From: Salinispora fenicalii
GTDB lineage: Bacteria; Actinomycetota; Actinomycetes; Mycobacteriales; Micromonosporaceae
DNA length: 64,000 bases
Assembly (NCBI RefSeq): GCF_000514815.1
Contig: NZ_AZWQ01000015.1
Location: 70,652 to 134,651, forward strand
Direction of reading: 5' to 3'
Shown here piece after piece: positions 51,531 to 58,802 of the stretch (positions within the stretch are counted from its first letter, which is position 1; the number at the start of each line of letters is the position of its first letter). The translations under genes were made by a program, and so were the position numbers. Under the pieces are notes generated by a model, which saw nothing but the letters and a program-made list of their open reading frames with translations, did no database searches and was not told the origin of the DNA.

Positions 51531-53690
51531 GTGGTGTCCCACTCAACGTCCGACCGGGTGCTCGCCGGCCTCGACCCAGAGCAGCGGACGGCGGTAACCG
51601 CGCCGGCTGGCCCGGTCTGCGTCCTGGCCGGCGCCGGCACCGGGAAGACCCGGGCGGTCACCTCCCGGATCGCGCACCGGACGTTGACCGGGGAGATCCT
51701 GCCCCGGCACCTGCTCGCGGTCACCTTCACCGCGCGGGCCGCCGCCGAGCTGCGCAGCCGACTCACCACGCTCGGGGTGCCGGGGGTGCAGGCGCGCACC
51801 TTCCACGCCGCGGCGCTGCGTCAGGTGCGTTACTTCGCGCCCCGGTTGCTCGCCGGCCGGGCGATGCCCGAACTGCTGGACAGTAAGTTCCGGCTGGTCA
51901 CCCTCGCCGCGGCGAAGGTCGGGATCCGTTCCGACCGAGCCGGCGTCCGGGACCTCGCGGGCGAGATTGAGTGGGCGAAGTCGTCCCTGGTCGAGCCAGG
52001 GGAGTACGTGGTCGCGGCCGCCCGGGCGCTGCGGGACACCCCGTACGAGCCGGCGAAGGTAGCCGATGTCTTCGCCGCGTACGAGAAGGCCAAACGCGCC
52101 GGCGGGGTGATCGACTTCGAGGACATGCTGCGTGCCGCGATCTGGGGAATCGAAGAGCACCCGGACGTGGCCGACCAGGTGCGTGCCCAGTACCGGCACT
52201 TCGTCGTTGACGAGTACCAGGACGTTAACCCGCTCCAGCAGCGGCTACTGGAGGCGTGGCTCGGTGGTGGTGACGACCTGACGGTGGTGGGTGACGCGAG
52301 CCAGACAATCTACTCGTTCACTGGCGCGACCTCGTCCTACCTGGTCGACTTCCCCCGTCGGTACCGGGGCGCAACCGTGGTCCGCCTGGTGCGTGACTAC
52401 CGCTCCACGCCCCAGGTGGTCGGGCTGGCCAACTCGGTCATCGCGCCGGCCCGGGGCGAGGAGGCGCGGCTTCGGCTGGAGTTGGTCGGCCAGCGCCCGG
52501 CGGGCCCCGAGCCCGAGTTAAGGATCTTTACCGACGAGCCGGCCGAGGCCGCCGCCGTCGCCGCCCGCTGCCGTGCCCTGGTGGACGCTGGCACACCGGC
52601 CCGGGAGATCGCCGTGCTGTTTCGGACCAACGCGCAGTCCGAGGCGTACGAGGAGGCGCTGACCGAGGCCGAGGTGCCGTACCAGGTGCAGGGTGCGGAG
52701 CGGTTCTTCGAGCGCGTCGAGGTGCGGCAGGCGATGGTCGCGCTGCGCGCCGCCACCCGTTCCCTTCCCGGCGACACCCCGTTGCCGGCGGCCGTGGTCG
52801 AGGCGTTGGCCGCGGTGGGGTGGGCACCGGATACGCCACCAGCCGGTGGCGCCGCCCGGGAACGGTGGGCGGCCCTCGCCGCCCTGGTCCAACTCGCCGA
52901 GGAGTACGCGGCCAGCGCCCCGGTGCTGCCGATCGGGCCGGCTGCCGCGGTCGAGCGGCCGGCCACCTTGGCCGACTTCACCGACGAGTTGGCCCGGCGC
53001 GCTGCCGCCCAGCACGTGCCGACGGTCGAGGGTGTGACCCTCGCCTCCCTGCACTCGGCGAAGGGCCTGGAGTGGGATGCCGTCTTCCTGGTCGGCCTCG
53101 CCGAGGGCACCCTGCCCACCACCTACGCGAAGACACCGGAGCAGGTGGAAGAGGAGCGCCGGCTGCTCTACGTGGGCGTCACCCGGGCTCGGGAGTGGCT
53201 TTGGCTGTCGTACGCCTCAGCCCGTTCACCGGGTGGACGTCCCCGGCGGCCCTGTCGCTTCCTGCCCCGGCTGGACTCCTCCGGTACCACTAGGCGGGCC
53301 GGCGCGAGTGGGGCGCGGCGGACCGAGCGTCGGCGTACCCAGATCGTCTCCTGCCGGGTCTGCGGTACGACGCTGCTCGCCGGCGCGGAGCGCAAGCTGG
53401 GCCGGTGCACCGCCTGTCCGTCTGACCTGGATAAGGAGCTGCACGGGCGGCTGGGTGAGTGGCGGCGTCGGGTGGCCGACGGCCAGCGGGTGCCGGACTA
53501 TGTGGTGTTCACCGACGCGACGCTGGTCGCGTTGGCGGAGCGGCGCCCGCAGCAGCCCCGCGACCTCACCGCGATCGCGGGAATCGGGGCCCGCAAGCTG
53601 GGGCTCTACGGGGAGGCGGTGTTGGCCTTGGTGGCCGGCGCGACGGTGGACGAGGTCTGCTCGGAGAGAACTTCTGAAATCTCGCCGTAA
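51531..53690 (+). CDS. uvrD2: DNA helicase UvrD2 with tetracysteine and HRDC domains
   Basis: A 719-aa SF1A helicase. Motor motifs: LAGAGTGKTRAV, TFTARAAAELRSRL, VVDEYQDVNPLQQ, VGDASQTIYSFTGA, LVRDYRSTPQVV, LHSAKGLEWDAV and YVGVTRAREWLWL. After the motor comes a C-x2-C-x14-C-x2-C zinc-type motif (CRVCG ... RCTAC, about residues 605-626) linking to a C-terminal HRDC domain (FTDATLVALAERRPQQPRDLTAI). This is the actinobacterial UvrD2 plan known from mycobacteria. Start is GTG 51531 or the adjacent GTG 51534. Confidence 0.95.
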   Translation: MVSHSTSDRVLAGLDPEQRTAVTAPAGPVCVLAGAGTGKTRAVTSRIAHRTLTGEILPRHLLAVTFTARAAAELRSRLTTLGVPGVQARTFHAAALRQVRYFAPRLLAGRAMPELLDSKFRLVTLAAAKVGIRSDRAGVRDLAGEIEWAKSSLVEPGEYVVAAARALRDTPYEPAKVADVFAAYEKAKRAGGVIDFEDMLRAAIWGIEEHPDVADQVRAQYRHFVVDEYQDVNPLQQRLLEAWLGGGDDLTVVGDASQTIYSFTGATSSYLVDFPRRYRGATVVRLVRDYRSTPQVVGLANSVIAPARGEEARLRLELVGQRPAGPEPELRIFTDEPAEAAAVAARCRALVDAGTPAREIAVLFRTNAQSEAYEEALTEAEVPYQVQGAERFFERVEVRQAMVALRAATRSLPGDTPLPAAVVEALAAVGWAPDTPPAGGAARERWAALAALVQLAEEYAASAPVLPIGPAAAVERPATLADFTDELARRAAAQHVPTVEGVTLASLHSAKGLEWDAVFLVGLAEGTLPTTYAKTPEQVEEERRLLYVGVTRAREWLWLSYASARSPGGRPRRPCRFLPRLDSSGTTRRAGASGARRTERRRTQIVSCRVCGTTLLAGAERKLGRCTACPSDLDKELHGRLGEWRRRVADGQRVPDYVVFTDATLVALAERRPQQPRDLTAIAGIGARKLGLYGEAVLALVAGATVDEVCSERTSEISP

Positions 53691-53726
53691 ATTCGTTTGC
53701 CCTTGCCCCTGGGCGCGGCATAGCCT
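53688..53726 (+). promoter_or_regulatory. Predicted WhiB7-dependent promoter of whiB7
   Basis: An AT-rich element (TAAATT, 53688-53693) lies 3 bp upstream of a -35-like TTGCCC (53697-53702). An 18-bp spacer leads to TAGCCT (53721-53726). AT-rich DNA next to the -35 is the hallmark of WhiB7-SigA promoters, implying autoactivation. The element overlaps the uvrD2 stop codon. Confidence 0.5.
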
Positions 53727-53810
53727 CGGGGCATACCTCGCGAGCGGCGGCATTCAGGCTGCTCACGGGCGTGATTCGGTCGGCACGAGGGAAGTTAGGG
53801 AGGTGGCCCA

Positions 53811-54065
53811 ATGGAGATCTACAGCAATGCACGTCCGATGGTGCTGCCTGCTGCCATCGCTCCCCTGTCGGCCGTCCAGGTGGCCCTCACCGCTGCGCGA
53901 CCGTCGGTTCCGCAGGTGCACCAGATCGAGACTCAGGCCGAGCTGAGGCTCATGCTGGCGCCATACGGAACCCAGGGGACCAGTGGTTTCACGGGCAAGG
54001 GCGTCGACAGCGCTCAGCGGCGCATGGACGTCCGCGGTGTTCCACCTCGAGGTAGACCGGTCTGA
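53811..54065 (+). CDS. Leader ORF (uORF) of whiB7
   Basis: An 84-codon frame in the whiB7 5' leader, starting with ATG after a strong GGGAGG site (7-nt spacing). The peptide starts MEIYSNARPMVLPAAIAP and has no recognisable domain. Its end is Arg/Gly/Pro-rich (VRGVPPRGRPV), and the stop lies in a small GGTCTG-AGA-CAGACC hairpin (54059-54073), 22 bp before the terminator stem. Regulatory uORFs precede whiB7 in mycobacteria and Streptomyces; translation here would govern which leader hairpin forms. The frame may also just be the ribosome's path, not a functional peptide. Confidence 0.6.
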   Translation: MEIYSNARPMVLPAAIAPLSAVQVALTAARPSVPQVHQIETQAELRLMLAPYGTQGTSGFTGKGVDSAQRRMDVRGVPPRGRPV

Positions 54066-54087
54066 GACAGACCACCGGCTCACCTCG

Positions 54088-54130
54088 AGGCCGCGGAACC
54101 CGCATACCGGGATCCGCGGCCTTTGTTTTT
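54088..54130 (+). terminator. Attenuator (intrinsic terminator) in the whiB7 leader
   Basis: AGGCCGCGGA (54088-54097) pairs perfectly with TCCGCGGCCT (54113-54122), with an inner CCCG/CGGG helix, followed by TTGTTTTT: a classic intrinsic terminator, rare in this GC-rich DNA, located 65 bp before whiB7. An upstream TCCGCGG (54031-54037), inside the leader ORF, can pair instead with CCGCGGA of the left arm and so prevent termination. Confidence 0.85.
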
Positions 54131-54194
54131 GTCCCGCCGAAGTAAGTCGGAAGTGCGATCCAAGAGATCGAAGTGAGAGAGAGGTGACCGGGCG

Positions 54195-54557
54195 ATGAGT
54201 CTGGTGTTGGCCCCACTCGACCTGAGTGTCGAGCTGGAGGCGAACCTGCCCTGCCGGAAGTTCGACCCTGACCTGTGGTTCTCTGACTCGCCCCCCGAGC
54301 TTGAGGTGGCCAAGTCGCTCTGCGGGGAGTGCCCGCTGCGCGTCGAGTGCCTCGCTGGCGCGGTGGAGCGAGCCGAACCCTGGGGCGTCTGGGGTGGCGA
54401 GATCTTCGAGCGTGGCGCGGTGGTTCCGCGTAAGCGGCCCCGAGGCCGTCCCCGTAAGGAAGATGTCGCCCGGGACGCCACGCTCCGGGTCCAGGCCGAG
54501 GCGCGACTGGAGGCCAGTGGGCTGGCCTGGCGCGACGCGGTCCGGCTGGCGGCCTGA
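54195..54557 (+). CDS. whiB7: Redox-sensing antibiotic-resistance regulator WhiB7
   Basis: A 120-aa Fe-S transcription factor that binds the primary sigma factor and activates intrinsic drug-resistance genes. Cluster ligands are Cys20, Cys43, Cys46 and Cys52 (LCGECPLRVEC); the sigma-contact turn is GVWGG (64-68), and the DNA-binding AT-hook RGRPR is at 83-87, which separates WhiB7 from other WhiB proteins. It lies directly after uvrD2, as in mycobacteria. The long leader (uORF plus terminator) and AT-rich promoter predict induction by ribosome-targeting antibiotics and autoactivation. Confidence 0.96.
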   Translation: MSLVLAPLDLSVELEANLPCRKFDPDLWFSDSPPELEVAKSLCGECPLRVECLAGAVERAEPWGVWGGEIFERGAVVPRKRPRGRPRKEDVARDATLRVQAEARLEASGLAWRDAVRLAA

Positions 54558-54620
54558 CAACCACCCGATCCGTTCCACCCTTCGCCGGTGTTCGCGCCGG
54601 CCACGAGAAAGCTGACGAGG

Positions 54621-54797
54621 ATGCTCAAGCAATCGAACAAATTCGAACTGCAATTACTGAACGAAGTGTTGGCGAGGGCTCGAATGCGCCGGCCTCAGGC
54701 CGGTCGCATCACCACGAGCACTGAGGCTTATCGTTCCGCCCGTACCGTCGCCATGGCCGCTCGCAGGCGGTCGGCGCGCGAGTTGGGCATCGGTTAG
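54621..54797 (+). CDS. Small basic protein after whiB7
   Basis: A 58-aa basic helical protein (MLKQSNKFELQLLNEVLARARMRRPQAGR ... TVAMAARRRSARELGIG). The ATG at 54621 is chosen; GTG 54588 would add 11 residues. No clear domain. It is followed immediately by a strong terminator, consistent with a real 3' gene end of the whiB7 transcript. Confidence 0.55.
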   Translation: MLKQSNKFELQLLNEVLARARMRRPQAGRITTSTEAYRSARTVAMAARRRSARELGIG

Positions 54798-54801
54798 ACA
54801 G

Positions 54802-54837
54802 CGGGCCCGCTCCCCCTTGCGCTGGGGAGCGGGCCCG
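54802..54837 (+). terminator. Terminator closing the whiB7 region
   Basis: A perfect 14-bp stem CGGGCCCGCTCCCC / GGGGAGCGGGCCCG with an 8-nt loop, 4 bases after the preceding stop codon and facing the convergent ABC1 kinase gene. Confidence 0.85.
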
Positions 54838-54897
54838 TTGGCTGGCACCGCTGCGACGGGCGCGTTCGGTTACCACCGGATGCGCCCGTCCTCGCAG

Positions 54898-56244
54898 TTA
54901 CGCGGCCGGGGCGAAGCCGGGTAGCCACCGTTCCAGGATCCCCCGGTACGGCGCCTTCGCCTCCAACTGGCAGAGCACCCCGATCGAGCCGAGCGTGACC
55001 CGGTGGATCAGTAGGTACGACGGGGGCAGGTTCAGGTGTCGGCTGAGCTGGTACGCGGGCGAGCGAGGGCTGGCCAGCCGGGTCGCCTCAGCCCGTAGCC
55101 AGGCCCGGGTGAACCGGAACTCCTCGGCGGCGACCGGCTCCAGCATTGGCTGGAGGAAGTCCAGCAGCGCCGGCCCGTCGATCGCCTCGCTGCTGCTGAC
55201 GAAGCCCTCGTCACTCAAGCCGGTCATCACCTTCTCGGCATCTCCCCGCAGGGCCAGTCCGGCGATGCGGCCGATCGGCTCGGGCGTCCCCTCGGGTAGC
55301 CGGGCCACCGCGCCGAAGTCGACCACCCCAAGTCGGCCGTCAGGCAGTAGCCGGAAGTTGCCCGGGTGCGGATCGGCGTGGAGCAGCCCGGCCCGCATCG
55401 GCGCGGAGAGGTGCAGGGTGGCCATCAGCCGGCCCGCCTCGTCCCGCTCTCGTTCGGAGCCCTCCCGAATGATCTGCGACAGTGGAGTCCCCTCGACCCA
55501 CCCGGTCACGAGGACCCGAGGCGACGCGGCGACCACGGCCGGGATGTAGATCTCCGGGTCGTCCGCGTACGCCGTGGCGAAGGCGCGCTGCGACTCGGCC
55601 TCCAACTCGTAGTCGAGCTCCTCGGTGATGCGTTCCCGTAGCTCGGTGAGGAGTGGCTTGATGTCCAGCCCCGGTTGGATCGCCCGGAACATCCCACCGA
55701 GCCGGGAGAGTTGCTTGAGATCGGTGAGCAGGGCTTCCCCTGCACCCGGGTACTGAATCTTGATCGCCACGTCGCGGGTGTTCGGCACGCCGGATGCGTC
55801 GTATCCCGGCTCTCGCCACTGCGCGCGGTGTACCTGCCCGATGCTGGCGGCGGCGACCGGCGTGTCGTCGAACTCCACGAACCGGTCCCGCCAGTCCGGG
55901 CCGAGTTGTTCGGCGAGCACCCGATGTACGGAGGCGGCGGGTAGCGGGGGCGCGGCTTCCTGGAGCTTGGTCAGGGCCTGTCGGTAGGGGGCAGCCATCT
56001 CCTCGGGCAGCGCCGCCTCGAAGACCGACAGCGCTTGGCCGAACTTCATCGCGCCGCCTTTGAGCTGCCCGAGGACGCTGAAGAGCTGTTCAGCGGTACG
56101 TTGCTGGATCTCCGCGGAGATCACGTCGGAGGCGAGTCCAGTAACGCGCTTGCCCACGCCGAGAACGGTCCGGCCGGCGAAGCCGAGCGGCAGACTGGCG
56201 AGCTTGGCGGTTCGGGAGACGGCCCGGCGCGGGATTTCGGTCAC
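54898..56244 (-). CDS. ABC1/AarF-family atypical kinase
   Basis: A 448-aa UbiB/ADCK-type protein. The KxGQ signature is KGGAMKFGQALS; PVAAASIGQVHRAQW is the ATP-site Ala-rich loop; VAIKIQYP gives the Lys; ELDYELEAESQRAF is the ExD region, and LLHADPHPGNFRLLPDGRLGVVDFG the catalytic and DFG loops. These proteins are ATPases linked to isoprenoid quinone metabolism. The mycobacterial homologue (Rv3197, from memory) also adjoins whiB7. GTG 56244 (VTEIPRRAV) is set by homology. Upstream on the same strand lies the ThiF-like gene. Confidence 0.92.
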   Translation of the reverse strand: MTEIPRRAVSRTAKLASLPLGFAGRTVLGVGKRVTGLASDVISAEIQQRTAEQLFSVLGQLKGGAMKFGQALSVFEAALPEEMAAPYRQALTKLQEAAPPLPAASVHRVLAEQLGPDWRDRFVEFDDTPVAAASIGQVHRAQWREPGYDASGVPNTRDVAIKIQYPGAGEALLTDLKQLSRLGGMFRAIQPGLDIKPLLTELRERITEELDYELEAESQRAFATAYADDPEIYIPAVVAASPRVLVTGWVEGTPLSQIIREGSERERDEAGRLMATLHLSAPMRAGLLHADPHPGNFRLLPDGRLGVVDFGAVARLPEGTPEPIGRIAGLALRGDAEKVMTGLSDEGFVSSSEAIDGPALLDFLQPMLEPVAAEEFRFTRAWLRAEATRLASPRSPAYQLSRHLNLPPSYLLIHRVTLGSIGVLCQLEAKAPYRGILERWLPGFAPAA

Positions 56245-56375
56245 CTGGCTATTGTGACCGACCGGGCGGGTCGGCGGCTGCCGTGCGGGCGGGCCGGACC
56301 CGTCTTCCGGTGGATGGGCGCCCGGGCTCGCGCGAATCCGGGCGGGCGGGGCCCACCGGGAGGCGTGGACGGAAC

Positions 56376-57428
56376 TCACGTTCTGCGACCGGAGCAGGTG
56401 CAGGTGGGGTGGGGGGTCCAGTGTCGGCGACGGAGCCGGCCGTCGGTGGTGACCTCGACGGAACCGCTGACGGTGACCGGGACGCCGCCATCGAGGTGGT
56501 TCAGAGCTTCGCTGGTGGCGTGCGCCACGGCGGCGAGCAGCGTTGTCGTCGCGCAGGCCCACTCCGGTGTGCCGCTGGCGAGTTGGGCGGCGAGCGCCGG
56601 CCAGCTCGGGTCGCGGTCCCGGCGATGCAGGTCGAGGCAGTTCAGGCAGGGACCGAGTGGTGGCCGGACCAGCGGGCCGATGACCGGCACGCCCTCCCGG
56701 AGGTCGAGCAGCAGGTGCACCTGTCGACGTTGGTGGTGGGCGGCGGCGAGCAGGGGAGCGGGGCGGTCCGTACCGCACTGGATCACGAGGTCGATCCGGC
56801 CGGATCGGAGCGGGCCGGTGGTGGTGCCGGGGGCGGTGCGGCCGAGGGTCTCCCGGACGGCGTCGGTGAGCGGCTGGCCGAGGTCGGCAGCGGGGATCCC
56901 GGTGCCGACGAGGTCCGCCGGTGCGACCGGGCCGGCCAGGCGTGGTTGCACGTGTCCGACGCCGGCCTGGGCCAGGGCGACGGCGACGGGAGCGCCGAGG
57001 CGACCGGCGCCGGTTACCAGTACCCGTGCTGTCCGACGGCGGCGCAATACCTGGGCGGGCGTGCCGGCTCTCTGTTGGTTGGCCAAGGCGAGGGCACCGG
57101 CCTCGGCGGCGAGGCGGGTTCGTGGCGGACCGATCAGGTCGCGGGGTAGGAGGGTGTGAGCGGGTACGACCAGGCCGGCGGAGCGGAGCGCCTCGAGCAG
57201 GGTGCGGGCCTCATCCCGCCCCACCTCGATTCGGTTGGCCTGGTCCAGGATGTGCCGCTCGCTGTGCGCGCCGTCGAGCAGGTCGAGGAGGCGAGCGGTA
57301 CGGGGGTTGGCCAGCTCCAGCAGAACGGCCCGGCTCGGGTCGACACCCAGTTGCAGCGTGTGTCGGTCCCGCCAGAGGCGGGTGAGGCCGGGCAGCAGGG
57401 TTGGCCGGGGCAGGGCGGCAAGGCTCAT
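56376..57428 (-). CDS. ThiF/cyclodehydratase-like protein with zinc-type Cys motifs
   Basis: A 350-aa E1-like protein. The N-terminal about 120 residues form a winged-helix/RRE-like region (LLELANPRTARLLDLLDGAHSERHIL). The Rossmann glycine motif is VLVTGAGRLGAPVAVALAQAG, and a zinc-type motif follows in GPCLNCLDLHRRDRDPSWP, completed by Cys residues at the extreme C-terminus (CTCS) and WACATT. The pattern matches the C domain of TOMM cyclodehydratases. No YcaO gene or precursor peptide is nearby; a homologue sits at the same place in mycobacteria (Rv3196, from memory), so the role is probably not peptide-antibiotic synthesis. Confidence 0.82.
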   Translation of the reverse strand: MSLAALPRPTLLPGLTRLWRDRHTLQLGVDPSRAVLLELANPRTARLLDLLDGAHSERHILDQANRIEVGRDEARTLLEALRSAGLVVPAHTLLPRDLIGPPRTRLAAEAGALALANQQRAGTPAQVLRRRRTARVLVTGAGRLGAPVAVALAQAGVGHVQPRLAGPVAPADLVGTGIPAADLGQPLTDAVRETLGRTAPGTTTGPLRSGRIDLVIQCGTDRPAPLLAAAHHQRRQVHLLLDLREGVPVIGPLVRPPLGPCLNCLDLHRRDRDPSWPALAAQLASGTPEWACATTTLLAAVAHATSEALNHLDGGVPVTVSGSVEVTTDGRLRRRHWTPHPTCTCSGRRT

Positions 57429-57468
57429 GGGTACGAATGGTGATCGCGTCAGAGCTTTCCGTCGAACG

Positions 57469-57530
57469 TTGTCCACAGGCATGCGGAGCCCTGTCCAAGG
57501 TTTTCCACAGGAAGTGGCTGGTTCTCCACA
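57469..57530 (+). promoter_or_regulatory. Cluster of three DnaA-box-like 9-mers
   Basis: TTGTCCACA (57469-57477), TTTTCCACA (57501-57509) and TTCTCCACA (57522-57530) lie in the same orientation, each followed by GG; a fourth, partial CTGTCCAAGG is at 57491. The first is the perfect actinobacterial DnaA box. They occupy the upstream region of the ThiF-like gene. Confidence 0.6.
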
Positions 57531-57567
57531 GGCATCGGGCGCGCCTGTCCGGCAACCGACATTGGCT

Positions 57568-57598
57568 GGGTGGTGGAAGGGTCGCCCTTCCACCACCC
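57568..57598 (-). terminator. Terminator after the DUF5679 gene
   Basis: A perfect 14-bp stem GGGTGGTGGAAGGG / CCCTTCCACCACCC with a 3-nt loop (TCG), 9 bases beyond the DUF5679 stop on the minus strand. Confidence 0.85.
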
Positions 57599-57607
57599 CG
57601 AAAGGCG

Positions 57608-57775
57608 TTAGACCTTCGCTTTACCTAGAATGCGGTTCACTGTTGTGCCGCACACCGGGCACTTGCCCTTGGCCATGTTCATCCCGGTCTTGGAAACCTC
57701 GACGCGCCCCTCGAAGTCCCGCTTCTCCTTGCACTTGACGCAGTAACCGTTGTAAGTCTGGGCCTGGTCGGCCAC
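57608..57775 (-). CDS. DUF5679 zinc-ribbon-like small protein
   Basis: A 55-aa protein: VADQAQTYNGYCVKCKEKRDF, then GRVEVSKTGMNMAKGKCPVCGTTVNRILGKAKV. Two CxxC pairs (CVKC, CPVC) make a small zinc ribbon, typical of DUF5679, usually annotated as a ribosome- or nucleic-acid-type basic protein of unknown role. GAGGAGG lies 5-7 nt before the GTG, an excellent start signal. It stands between its own terminator and a cluster of palindromes in its upstream region. Confidence 0.92.
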   Translation of the reverse strand: MADQAQTYNGYCVKCKEKRDFEGRVEVSKTGMNMAKGKCPVCGTTVNRILGKAKV

Positions 57776-57865
57776 GGGTGCCTCCTCGTCTCGTCCGCCG
57801 GCGAACGCTCATCCGGCGGTGTTCCAGCGGCGGGCCATGAGGGCACCGGCGCTAGGCCTTCCGTC

Positions 57866-57913
57866 GTGGTCACAGGCGTGACCACTGGTCCGCGGACCCT
57901 ACCCAGATCTGGG
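57866..57913. promoter_or_regulatory. Three adjacent palindromes upstream of the DUF5679 gene
   Basis: GTGGTCAC-AGGC-GTGACCAC (57866-57885), GGTCCGCGGACC (57887-57898) and CCCAGATCTGGG (57902-57913) are each perfect inverted repeats, separated by 1 and 3 bases. They lie 91-138 bp before the GTG on the minus strand and probably bind regulators. Confidence 0.6.
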
Positions 57914-58253
57914 GGGTTCCATGTCAACTCCTCATCGACACTGTGAGCAAGTTGACGACGAGAGTGTGCACGGCGAATTAGCTTGGATAAGTGAGTTTGG
58001 CGGGGACACGCCGGACGGATGCCCTGAAAAACGGCGCGGAGCGCCCGCAGGTGACGGGAGTCAACATGATCACCTGGTGTGGGATCTGCCTTCGAGTTAT
58101 TCCCGAGCGGGCGAACGCGGAAAAATTTTCGGGACTCCTGGCGACCAACACTTATTTTTCGGGCGCGTGTCGCGGGTTGGCCCTTGCGGACCCCTGGTCA
58201 CCACGAAGTAACTTTTTCTTCGTGGCAGGAAACCGAGGCGGCGCGGCCGGCTG
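57914..58253. other. 340-bp gap with a hairpin before the M48-type gene
   Basis: No convincing gene: an 87-codon frame (57991-58254) has no start signal or domain. A short stem CCACGAAG / CTTCGTGG with TAACTTTTT in the loop (58201-58225) lies 28 bp before the next ATG. It may end a small transcript or mark a leader structure. TTGACG (57950-57955) could be a -35 element; no matching -10 is clear. Confidence 0.35.
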
Positions 58254-58772
58254 ATGGCAGCGCCGCGGAAGCCGGTGGTCGAGGTACGGCGCAGCCAGCG
58301 CCGCCGGCGAACGGTGTCCGCGTACCGCGACGGCGAGCGGGTTGTCGTCCTGATCCCAGACCAGTTCTCCCGAGCGGAGGAGAGCGAGTGGGTGGACCGA
58401 ATGCTCGCCCGGCTCGCCGCCCGGGAGGGCCGGCTGGTCCGGTCCGACGACGAACTACTCGCCCGTGCCACTCGACTGATCGGCCTCTACCTGGCCGACC
58501 ATGGGCATGACGCGATCCCGGCAAGCGTCCGTTGGGTGACCAATCAGACGGGTCGTTGGGGCTCCTGCACTCCGGCTGATCGGACGATTCGCATCTCCCA
58601 TCGGCTGCAGGACATGCCGGACTGGGTGATCGATTATGTCCTGTTGCATGAGCTGGCCCACCTTATCGTCCCGAGTCACAACGCTCAGTTCTGGCAGCTT
58701 GTGGGCCGGTACCCGAAGACCGAGCGGGCCCGGGGCTACCTGGAGGGCGTCGCGGCCGTCTCCTCCTCCTGA
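58254..58772 (+). CDS. M48/YgjP-type zinc metallopeptidase domain protein
   Basis: A 172-aa protein of the YgjP/DUF45 group. VRWVTNQTGRWGSCTPADRTIRIS is the family signature, and LLHELAHLIVPSHNAQFW contains the HExxH zinc site (HELAH) with the downstream His. The N-terminal RRSQRRRRTVSAYRDGERVVVLIP is a beta-strand pair typical of the group. Substrates are unknown. It is the first of two short plus-strand genes before a convergent metalloprotease. Confidence 0.88.
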   Translation: MAAPRKPVVEVRRSQRRRRTVSAYRDGERVVVLIPDQFSRAEESEWVDRMLARLAAREGRLVRSDDELLARATRLIGLYLADHGHDAIPASVRWVTNQTGRWGSCTPADRTIRISHRLQDMPDWVIDYVLLHELAHLIVPSHNAQFWQLVGRYPKTERARGYLEGVAAVSSS

Positions 58773-58802
58773 CCTCCGGCGGCCGGGGCGTAGGGTCGGT
58801 GC

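Noticed and set aside
57991..58254. 87-codon frame before the M48-type gene
   Set aside because: It has no ribosome-binding site, no recognisable domain, and it runs through the hairpin at 58201-58225.
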